This document shows positions 9,419-17,108 of a DNA stretch of 64,000 nucleotides, one piece after another. The notes below the pieces were generated by a model. The model saw only the letters and a list, made by a program, of their open reading frames with translations. It made no database searches and was not told the origin of the DNA. Position 1 is the first letter of the stretch; the number at the start of each line of letters is the position of its first letter. Origin of the DNA: Salinarchaeum sp. IM2453 (GTDB lineage: Archaea > Halobacteriota > Halobacteria > Halobacteriales > Salinarchaeaceae); contig NZ_CP081183.1 of the NCBI RefSeq assembly GCF_019693215.1, positions 2,235,226 to 2,299,225 on the forward strand, given 5' to 3'. Made by a program: the position numbers and the translations under genes.

Positions 9419-11173
9419 ATGGCTAGCTTTGTGGAAATTGGTGCCGCCATTTCCCCACTTGTTATTGTAGCCATTCTACTCATCGGATTTCTATGGCCGG
9501 CTGAGCGAGCAATGCCGGTTGCATGGGTCGTTGCTGGCGTTGCTGCATTCGTTATTTGGGACATGCCTGTAGATTGGATTACTGCTGCGAGTATTAGGGG
9601 AGGATTGGCAGCCATTGAGATTCTATGGATTGTATTTGGTGCGCTTGTCCTGTTATACACGCTTATGAACTCAGGAGCAGTTGATCGGATTAACGAAGGA
9701 TTTGCGTCAATTAGTGAGGACCGGCGTGTGCAGATTGTTCTATTAGCATTCTTTGTTGCAACATTTATTGAAGGGGTTGCTGGATTTGGAACGCCAGCTG
9801 CTGTTGTCGCCCCGCTGTTGCTTGCATTGGGATTCCCAGCCCTTGCAGCAGTCATCGCCGCGTTAATTGGACACGCCATAGCAACGGTCTTTGGGGCCGT
9901 TGGAACCCCTATTATTGTTGGCTACCAACAGCCATTAGAAAGTGTTGAGCCAGAAATCGTTGCAGAAGGGATGAGCGTTGCTGGATATTCGGCGTCGGCA
10001 GCTGGATGGGCAGCAGTTTTTAACGGGCTACTCGGTATTTTGATGCCACTGTTTGCCGTCGGAATGATAACATATTTCTTCGGAGAACAACGTTCACTTG
10101 CACCGATATGGGGTGTGCTTCCCCTTTGCCTGTTCTCCGGTGCTGCATTCGCGGTCCCATATATGTTGACAGCATGGTTTATCGGGCCAGAGCTGCCATC
10201 GCTTTTTGCCGCGATGGTTGGAGGTGCAATTGTTGTTGCTGTCCTGCGGGCCGGGTACCTTGAACCGAGTGATACTTGGACGTTCCCACCACGGAACGAG
10301 TGGCCAGAGTACTGGGTCGGGACAATTGAACCAGGGAGTGATGAGACCACAGCTGATGGGTCGGGTTCAATGTCACTGCTTCGAGCTTGGTCTCCATATG
10401 TTGTGCTTGTCATCGTTCTTATCGGAACGCGGGTAATCGAACCAGTTGCAGACACCCTACAAGGCGGCCCGATTGCTACCGTTAGTACTCCGATTGGTGA
10501 CTTTTCATTTGGACCAATTATTGAATGGTCTGGGATTCTTGGCACTGAGCTCAGCGGAGCAGTTGAATGGGCATACGTGCCAGGAACGTGGCTTTTACTT
10601 AGCGCGTTGATTGCCATTCCGATATTCAGCATGAACTCCGAAGACATTGTGGATGCATGGCGTGAAGCTGGTAGCAAAATCATATCACCACTAATTGCGC
10701 TTGTCTTTGTCATTGCGATGGTTGAGATTATGCTCGAAACAAACGCCCATGTTCAGGCCGGTGTAACAGCCGCCGAGGCAACTCCTGATGGAAGTATGAT
10801 TGTTATACTCGCTGATGCAACGGCAGCGACAATAGGTCCTGCATATCCGATGATTGCACCAATCGTCGGCGCATTGGGCGCATTTATTGCTGGCTCAATT
10901 ACAGTGAGTAACATTACATTCAGCGCGTTCCAGTTTGAAGTCGCCCGCAGCCTTGATATGCCAACTCAGATTCTGGTTGGTGCACAGTCTGTTGGTGGTG
11001 CGATTGGTAATGTAATCGCTATTCATAATGTCATTGCTGCACTAGCAACAGTTGGATTAGTCGGAAAAACAGGCCGGGTTATTCGTCTAAATCTTATACC
11101 AGTTGCGTACTATCTGATTGCTGGTGGTATATTGGCGACCGTATCTGTATACCTGTTCCCAGCTGTGTTTTGA
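9419..11173 (+). CDS. lctP: Lactate permease LctP family, copy 1
   Basis: A 584-residue, very hydrophobic protein with about 13-14 membrane helices and the LctP-family stretches FIEGVAGFGTPAAVVAPLLL, LIGHAIATVFGAVGTPI and VGGAIGNVIAIHNVIAA. LctP proteins import lactate (and glycolate) with protons. A clear ribosome site (GGAGG, eight bases upstream) fixes the ATG at 9419. Divergent from dld1 and followed 178 bases later by dld2, so uptake and oxidation are encoded side by side. About 55-60 percent similar by eye to the second copy at 14578-16305. Confidence 0.9.
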   Translation: MASFVEIGAAISPLVIVAILLIGFLWPAERAMPVAWVVAGVAAFVIWDMPVDWITAASIRGGLAAIEILWIVFGALVLLYTLMNSGAVDRINEGFASISEDRRVQIVLLAFFVATFIEGVAGFGTPAAVVAPLLLALGFPALAAVIAALIGHAIATVFGAVGTPIIVGYQQPLESVEPEIVAEGMSVAGYSASAAGWAAVFNGLLGILMPLFAVGMITYFFGEQRSLAPIWGVLPLCLFSGAAFAVPYMLTAWFIGPELPSLFAAMVGGAIVVAVLRAGYLEPSDTWTFPPRNEWPEYWVGTIEPGSDETTADGSGSMSLLRAWSPYVVLVIVLIGTRVIEPVADTLQGGPIATVSTPIGDFSFGPIIEWSGILGTELSGAVEWAYVPGTWLLLSALIAIPIFSMNSEDIVDAWREAGSKIISPLIALVFVIAMVEIMLETNAHVQAGVTAAEATPDGSMIVILADATAATIGPAYPMIAPIVGALGAFIAGSITVSNITFSAFQFEVARSLDMPTQILVGAQSVGGAIGNVIAIHNVIAALATVGLVGKTGRVIRLNLIPVAYYLIAGGILATVSVYLFPAVF

Positions 11174-11351
11174 ACCAGTAATATCATATATCTACAACCA
11201 AAGAAAACGGAAGTTATTAACACGACATAAGTCATTAATTTTTAGCGTAAACTGTATTGCAACACAATCCTAATCCAAATCAGCAAACAAGATAATTCAC
11301 ATTGGTATAGGTCGGGAGAGATACCAAATTAAGCAAAACTCACCGCATCAT

Positions 11352-14300
11352 ATGACAGCTACACCACCTCTTTACGACGATCCTGCAGATGATCCGCGCG
11401 CAAACTACGATTATCAAAGTAATACACTTGAGCACACTGATCTGGTCGACCAACTCGACCAGCGTATTGACGGAGACGTTCGGTTTGACACGTACTCTCG
11501 TCAGCTATATGCGACCGATGCTAGTATTTACGAGGTAACGCCGATTGGCGTTATTTATCCAAAGACAACGGCAGATGTCGCAGGTGTCGTTGAGCTCTGT
11601 GCTGAGAAGAATATCCCTGTTCTTCCCAGAGGTGGTGGCACAAGTCTCGCCGGACAGACAGTCAACGAGGCGGTTGTTCTTGACTTTACGAGATATATGG
11701 ATAATGTCATTGATATTGACGCTGACAATCGCCTTGCAACCGCACAAGCTGGGATTTATCTTGAGTCACTGAATGAGGCACTTGAATCACATAATCTAAA
11801 GTTCGCTCCGGATCCAGCGTGGGGGGATAAAAGCGCACTTGGGGGTGCGATCGGAAACAATTCTACGGGAGCACATTCACTCCAATATGGAAAAACAGAC
11901 GCGTACATCGAAGAGGTTGAAGTGGTTTTAGCTGATGGAACAACTACAACATTCGGCGAAGTCGATATTAGTGATCTTCCCAAGTTAGCTGAAGGGGACA
12001 GTCTTGAGTCTACAATATATGCAGAGGTTGCCAGGATTATTGACGAAAAAAGTGATTTGATCGAGGAAGTATATCCAGACCTCAAACGTAATGTTTCAGG
12101 GTATAACTTAGATTGGCTGATTGAGGATGCACAGGGAGCCCAGAGAGGTATTGGTGAACCAGATGCAGAAGGCGGCACAGTAAATATTGCAAAATTACTC
12201 TGTGGCAGCGAAGGAACATTAGCAATTGTTACCGAAGCAACAGTCTCTCTTGAGCCGATTCCGGAAGAAAAGAGCATGGCGTTACTCGCGTATGATACTG
12301 TGCTTGATGCGATGGATGACGTGGCGCCAATCACTGAACATAATCCTGCCGCTGTTGAGGTTCTTGATAATGTAATGATAGACTTGGCGCAGGAAACACC
12401 CGAGTTTTCCTCTGTCGCTGATATGCTCCCAGAGGGAACAGCAGCAGTTCTTATTGTTGAGTTTTATGCCGACAGCGTTGAGGAAGGCAAACAAAAAGTC
12501 GCAAATCTGTTAGCTGATCGGTGTCCGACTGTTGAGCCGGAAAAGAGTGCTGATTCAGATGAAGATCGCCTCGTTACAGATGCGGAGGCACTTGCATTTG
12601 ACGCACTTGAGGCATACGACGCTGATCGACAAAAGAAAATCTGGAAATTACGAAAGTCTGGACTTCCAATCCTACTGTCTCGAACCACCGATGAAAAACA
12701 CGTTGCATTCATTGAAGATACTGCAATTCCACCAGAGAATCTCCGTAATTTCGTTGCGGACTTCCAAGACGTGCTTGAGGATCATGATACCTACGCGAGC
12801 TTCTATGCACACGCTGGGCCTGGAGTTCTCCACATTCGGCCCTTAGTAAATACAAAAACACAGGAAGGTGTAGAAATGATGGAATCAATTGCTGACGCTG
12901 TAACCTCTCTGGTGGTGAAGTATGATGGCTCTGTGTCGGGAGAACATGGAGACGGACGAGCACGAACTCAATGGAACCGAAAGCTCTACGGTGACGAGAT
13001 GTGGGAGGAGTTTAAAATATTAAAAACTGCATTCGACCCAGAATGGCTTCTGAATCCAGGACAAGTGGTTTTCCAAGAGAATAACCCAACAGACATGAAG
13101 GAAAATCACCGATTTGGACCAGACTATTCATTTGATGCTGGCTTCGACCCTGAACTAGAGTGGGACAATGATAACGGCTTCCAGGGGATGGTTGAGCTGT
13201 GTCACGGTTGTGGCGGCTGTCGGGGAGAACAATCAACCACCGGCGGTATAATGTGTCCGACTTTCCGGGCTGAGGAAGAGGAATTACTCTCTACTCGTGG
13301 TCGTGCCAATGCGCTACGTGAAGCCATGCGCGGTGGTCTGTCTGAAGAGGAGCAGTTTAGTGACGAATTTGTTGAAGAAGTACTGGACCTTTGTATTGGC
13401 TGTAAGGGGTGTAAGCACGACTGTCCAAGTGGCGTGGATATGGCTAAGATGAAAGCAGAGCTCAAATATGAACATCACCAGCAGAATGGAACACCACTTC
13501 GGGATCGAATGTTTGCAAATTTCGAGACATTAGCTAAGCTAGGCTCTGCAACTGCACCACTTTCGAACTGGGCAACAAAGGTCCCGGGAAGCGGCTTTAT
13601 TACAGAAAAGGTTCTTGGAATTTCTCGAGAACGGGATTTGCCAACGTTCCGCCGCAACACATTTGCCAAGCGGACATCTGACTATGAGCCTACAGTACCC
13701 CAAGAAGCAGCGGAACACAAAGTTGTCCTTGTTCCTGATATATATACTAACCACGAGCATCCACAGGTCGGAGAAGCAGCACTTTCCGTTCTTGAAGCAG
13801 CAAATACCCATGTTGAACTTCTGCAGCCTCGCGATGTGGGCCGTCCAGCATATTCAAAAGGAATGATTGGTAAGGCTGCTGAAAAGGCACGAGAGACAGT
13901 CGATGAACTCCTTCCATATGTCCGGTCCGGTTACGATGTAGTGCTAATCGAACCGTCAGACGCTGTTATGGTTCAATCAGATTATCTTGATATCTTCGAT
14001 CATGATGAAGTCAAGTTGGTTGCTGAGAACACATACGGAATCTGTGAGTACCTTGACCGGTACAAGCTTGATCGGGAAGTCTCATTTGATGCACCAAATG
14101 AGCATCTTGCATATCACGGGCACTGCCATCAGAAGTCACATGCAAAAGATCATCACGCTGTTGGGCTTCTGCGACGAGCGGGATATGCTGTTGATCCACT
14201 TGATTCCACATGCTGTGGAATGGCCGGCTCGTTCGGATACGAAGCTGAGCATTACTCAATGAGTAAATCCATTGGAGAAGTCCTCTATGATCAAATTAGA

Positions 14301-14432
14301 GAAAGTTCAGGAGATCGTGTTGTAGCACCGGGCGCGTCGTGCAGAACTCAGCTTGAAGATAGACCAGAAGCGGACGAAAGTCCGCCTACACCTATCGAAG
14401 CACTCGCCAAAGCACTTGGCGAACAACAGTAA
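11352..14432 (+). CDS. D-lactate dehydrogenase-type FAD/Fe-S protein 2
   Basis: A 1026-residue paralogue of the protein at 5921-9025 with the same domain order: FAD-binding domain (PVLPRGGGTSLAGQT near 90-104), FAD-oxidase C-terminal domain, Fe-S motifs CHGCGGC (near 616) and CIGCKGCKHDCP (near 680), and CCG domains (HGHCHQK near 920, STCCGMAGSFGY near 953). The first Fe-S motif has an 11-residue gap before its last Cys, longer than in copy 1. It may serve a different stereoisomer, chain length or condition. Preceded by lctP1 in the same direction and convergent with lctP2. The 178-base upstream spacer is AT-rich and likely carries its own promoter. Confidence 0.85.
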   Translation: MTATPPLYDDPADDPRANYDYQSNTLEHTDLVDQLDQRIDGDVRFDTYSRQLYATDASIYEVTPIGVIYPKTTADVAGVVELCAEKNIPVLPRGGGTSLAGQTVNEAVVLDFTRYMDNVIDIDADNRLATAQAGIYLESLNEALESHNLKFAPDPAWGDKSALGGAIGNNSTGAHSLQYGKTDAYIEEVEVVLADGTTTTFGEVDISDLPKLAEGDSLESTIYAEVARIIDEKSDLIEEVYPDLKRNVSGYNLDWLIEDAQGAQRGIGEPDAEGGTVNIAKLLCGSEGTLAIVTEATVSLEPIPEEKSMALLAYDTVLDAMDDVAPITEHNPAAVEVLDNVMIDLAQETPEFSSVADMLPEGTAAVLIVEFYADSVEEGKQKVANLLADRCPTVEPEKSADSDEDRLVTDAEALAFDALEAYDADRQKKIWKLRKSGLPILLSRTTDEKHVAFIEDTAIPPENLRNFVADFQDVLEDHDTYASFYAHAGPGVLHIRPLVNTKTQEGVEMMESIADAVTSLVVKYDGSVSGEHGDGRARTQWNRKLYGDEMWEEFKILKTAFDPEWLLNPGQVVFQENNPTDMKENHRFGPDYSFDAGFDPELEWDNDNGFQGMVELCHGCGGCRGEQSTTGGIMCPTFRAEEEELLSTRGRANALREAMRGGLSEEEQFSDEFVEEVLDLCIGCKGCKHDCPSGVDMAKMKAELKYEHHQQNGTPLRDRMFANFETLAKLGSATAPLSNWATKVPGSGFITEKVLGISRERDLPTFRRNTFAKRTSDYEPTVPQEAAEHKVVLVPDIYTNHEHPQVGEAALSVLEAANTHVELLQPRDVGRPAYSKGMIGKAAEKARETVDELLPYVRSGYDVVLIEPSDAVMVQSDYLDIFDHDEVKLVAENTYGICEYLDRYKLDREVSFDAPNEHLAYHGHCHQKSHAKDHHAVGLLRRAGYAVDPLDSTCCGMAGSFGYEAEHYSMSKSIGEVLYDQIRESSGDRVVAPGASCRTQLEDRPEADESPPTPIEALAKALGEQQ

Positions 14433-14479
14433 GACCAGCGTTCGCACTTGAATTAGCGGGGGACGGTCTGTTTTCACAT

Positions 14480-14560
14480 TTAACTTTTGCAGGCTACGTC
14501 CCCATCCTCAAGGAACGAACCGCGTCAGCGGTGAGTGAGTAGGCAGGGGTAGTTCACAAT
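14480..14560 (+). mobile_element. Solo tnpB tail/right-end remnant 4
   Basis: The plus strand reads AGYVPILKERTASAVSE followed by a stop at 14539-14541 and 'gcaggggtagttcac', matching the 5358-5410 element end over about 50 bases and the 5761-5820 remnant over 41 bases. It occupies most of the space between the convergent dld2 and lctP2 genes. This is the best preserved of the solo ends. In TnpB systems the gene 3' end and the following bases also form the guide-RNA scaffold, so a residual RNA function is conceivable. Confidence 0.55.
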
Positions 14561-14577
14561 AGTATGGCTATGCTTAA

Positions 14578-16305
14578 TCAGAAGACATCAGGGAAGAACA
14601 CATAGCTAAACAGCAAGGCAAGAACTCCAGTAACAACTGCATAGTATACAAGTGGAATTAAATTCAGCCGCATAACACGACCTTCCTGTCCAACAAGACC
14701 CACTGTTGCCAACGCAGCAACAACATTATGAATTGCTACAAGATTACCAATTGCTCCACCAACTGCTTGTGCACCAACAATAATCTGCTTTGGCAAATCA
14801 AGCTGATCAGCAGAAACAAACTGGAAATTTGAGAATGTAATGTTCGAAACGGTAGCAGATCCAGCCATTGCAGCTCCGAGCGCTCCGATTAATGGGGCAA
14901 TAAACGGATACCCATCTCCAGCGATGTCTGCCGTCGTAATTGCAAGTGCCTCAATCATGCTAACACTGGTTTCTTCATCCTCTACAATCATCTGAAGTGC
15001 TGCTTCATGTCCACCAGACTGTAACATCACCTGCACCATTGCGATCACAAAAATAAGTGCAATAAATGGTGCGGCGATCTTTCTCCCTGCTTTGCTCCAT
15101 GCCGCTTTGACATCGTCAGTAGACATTCCGTACAGTGGAATAGCAATAAGAGCACTCAGAATTAGCCAGAACCCGGGGACGTTCATCCACTCAATGCTCT
15201 CATCTAGACCAGTACCAAGGATATTCTCATACTGTATTGTGAATACTGACTGAGTGATAAAGTCGGCAGCAGGCTCCCAAATTCTAGTAACAATAAGTAA
15301 CGCAATTAGCACAATGTATGGGGCCCATGCCTTGAGGATCGGCATATCCAGCGTTTCATCCGCACTATCGTTTGATTGCCCAGGTTCAATGGTTCCAACC
15401 CAGTGGTCTGGCCATTCTTCGCGAGCGGGGAAATCCCATTCGTCTTCCGGTCTGAAGTATCCAGCTCGCAGTGCTCCAACAACGATTGCTCCACCAACCA
15501 TTGCACCGATAAGTGCTGGGAACTCAGCTGTCAAGAACCATGCAGATGCCCAGTATGGAATAGCAAATGCGATCCCCGCAAACAGACATAGTGGCGCTAC
15601 TTCTAGTGCTGGTTTAATTGACCGTTCTTCACCGAAGAAGTACACAATCATCCCGACAGCAAATAGCGGCATTATAAATCCGGCAATTGCATGATACGTT
15701 GCCGCCCATGCCGCAACCTCAATAGCGAAGTCGGCCACTTCAATACCCTCTGCTTGAATTGCCTCTCTTGTCGTGTCAACATCGCCGAGCGGGGACTCAA
15801 CTCCGACAATAATCGGCGTGCCAACAGCACCGTAGGTGACAGCAATAATATGACCGATGAGGGCAGCAATAACTGCTGCAAGGGCTGGGAAACCAAGTGC
15901 AAGTAATAACGGCGCAACAACTGCAGCTGGTGTTCCAAATCCAGCTGCCCCCTCAATAAACGTTGCCATGAAAAATGCCAGTAAGATAATTTGAACACGC
16001 CGATCGTCACTGACAGCCGCAAATCCTGCATTGATCCGATCAAACGCCCCTGTTTGCATCAATGTATACAATAACACGAGCGCTCCAAATACAATCCAGA
16101 GAATCTCTAACGCGGTCATAACGCCCACAATCGATGCCCCAGCAAGCCATTCCCAGGGCATGTTCCACACTACGTAACCAACAACGAGTGCAGTTACCCA
16201 TGCAACAGGCATTGCCCGAGTTGCCGGCCAGAAAAAGCCAACCAACAGGACTGCTGCAATTACAAGTGGAATCGTTGCAAGTAGTAATTCTACAGTTCCA
16301 ACCAT
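14578..16305 (-). CDS. lctP: Lactate permease LctP family, copy 2
   Basis: A 575-residue multi-spanning membrane protein with the same hallmarks as copy 1: FIEGAAGFGTPAAVVAPLLL, ALIGHIIAVTYGAVGTPIIV and VGGAIGNLVAIHNVVAA. It should import lactate or a related 2-hydroxyacid. It is transcribed away from lutC, sharing a 290-base upstream region, so this permease is probably co-regulated with the LutCB system, whereas copy 1 is paired with dld1. The stop lies 17 bases from a tnpB-end remnant. Confidence 0.9.
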   Translation of the reverse strand: MVGTVELLLATIPLVIAAVLLVGFFWPATRAMPVAWVTALVVGYVVWNMPWEWLAGASIVGVMTALEILWIVFGALVLLYTLMQTGAFDRINAGFAAVSDDRRVQIILLAFFMATFIEGAAGFGTPAAVVAPLLLALGFPALAAVIAALIGHIIAVTYGAVGTPIIVGVESPLGDVDTTREAIQAEGIEVADFAIEVAAWAATYHAIAGFIMPLFAVGMIVYFFGEERSIKPALEVAPLCLFAGIAFAIPYWASAWFLTAEFPALIGAMVGGAIVVGALRAGYFRPEDEWDFPAREEWPDHWVGTIEPGQSNDSADETLDMPILKAWAPYIVLIALLIVTRIWEPAADFITQSVFTIQYENILGTGLDESIEWMNVPGFWLILSALIAIPLYGMSTDDVKAAWSKAGRKIAAPFIALIFVIAMVQVMLQSGGHEAALQMIVEDEETSVSMIEALAITTADIAGDGYPFIAPLIGALGAAMAGSATVSNITFSNFQFVSADQLDLPKQIIVGAQAVGGAIGNLVAIHNVVAALATVGLVGQEGRVMRLNLIPLVYYAVVTGVLALLFSYVFFPDVF

Positions 16306-16483
16306 ACTCTCACCCAGTTATTTACTAAACAATGCATACCGTTATCATGCTTCATATGCATGTCCACTGTTATATGTGGAGAGGTAACTCAAATAAGTTT
16401 CCATTTCTTAAGTAATAATTATTATATAATGCGTGTTTGGGTGAAATAAAGATTATGTATAATATATTGGTTCACCGCGCGCG

Positions 16484-16500
16484 CAAAATTTATAATTTTG
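16484..16500. promoter_or_regulatory. Perfect palindrome in the lctP2-lutC divergent promoter
   Basis: CAAAATT-TAT-AATTTTG, two perfect 7-base arms around 3 bases, lies between the divergent genes, 96 bases before lutC and beside a CGCGCGCGC run. Nearby AT-rich TATA candidates are at about 16412-16428 and 16452-16468 (towards lctP2) and 16530-16537 (towards lutC). It could be the operator of a dimeric regulator controlling both genes. No regulator gene is adjacent. Confidence 0.4.
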
Positions 16501-16595
16501 TACATTTCGCCCTACTGAGTAAAATATAAGCAATAAGTGTACAACTGTTAGGGGACAGAACGCACAAATACGGTCAGTCAAAACGTACAATCGGA

Positions 16596-17108
16596 ATGAG
16601 TCAATCTGCTGTTGAGACCTTTCGGTCTTCATTAAATGATCATGGGATCTCGTTATATCATACTTCTCCTGAAGCATGTGCTGATCTGATTGAGGAGCAT
16701 TTGGTTCAGCCTGCCACTGGCGTTTCGCTGCCGTTCGACGGTGTAACGCTTCCTGATTCAATTAGTACAGATATCACCGCTGGTGAATTAAAGGAAGCAC
16801 ATACCGGTGTGACGCCTGCTGCTGCTGGTGTTGCAGATTATGGGAGCGTATTAATTGAGTCCACGCCTGAAGGAACCGAGCCGATTAGTCTTTTTAATAA
16901 CCGTCATATTGTTGTGCTGCATGAGGACGATCTTTTAGCAAGTATGCGGCAGGCGATTACGTGGATTGGTGGTAGAACTCAAGAGAGTGATGCATCCTTT
17001 GTCGTTGCCACGGGGCCAAGTGCTACGGCAGACATGGGAGGACTTGTTCAGGGTGCACACGGACCGGAGGAAGTAATCGTTATTATGATCGGGGAAAACA
17101 ATGAGTAG
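16596..17108 (+). CDS. lutC: Lactate utilisation protein LutC (LUD domain)
   Basis: A 170-residue LUD-domain protein. The C-terminal half has the family pattern VTPAAAGVADYGSVLIES, RHIVVLHEDDLL and TGPSATADMGGLVQGAHGP. LutC is one subunit of the LutABC L-lactate dehydrogenase that oxidises L-lactate to pyruvate. Slightly shorter than bacterial LutC (about 230-240 residues), as common in archaea. Its end overlaps the start of lutB by 8 bases (ATGAGTAG), indicating translational coupling in one operon. Confidence 0.85.
   Translation: MSQSAVETFRSSLNDHGISLYHTSPEACADLIEEHLVQPATGVSLPFDGVTLPDSISTDITAGELKEAHTGVTPAAAGVADYGSVLIESTPEGTEPISLFNNRHIVVLHEDDLLASMRQAITWIGGRTQESDASFVVATGPSATADMGGLVQGAHGPEEVIVIMIGENNE

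Noticed and set aside
9922-10713. 263-residue open frame on the minus strand inside lctP1
   Set aside because: Composition rich in Ser, Thr, Pro and Ala is typical of an antisense shadow of a membrane-protein gene; the plus-strand LctP motifs are unambiguous.
11756-12334. 192-residue minus-strand frame within dld2
   Set aside because: Serine-rich shadow of the FAD-domain coding strand with no start signals.
16476-16484. CGCGCGCGC run as possible Z-DNA element
   Set aside because: Only nine bases; too short to claim anything beyond a local oddity.
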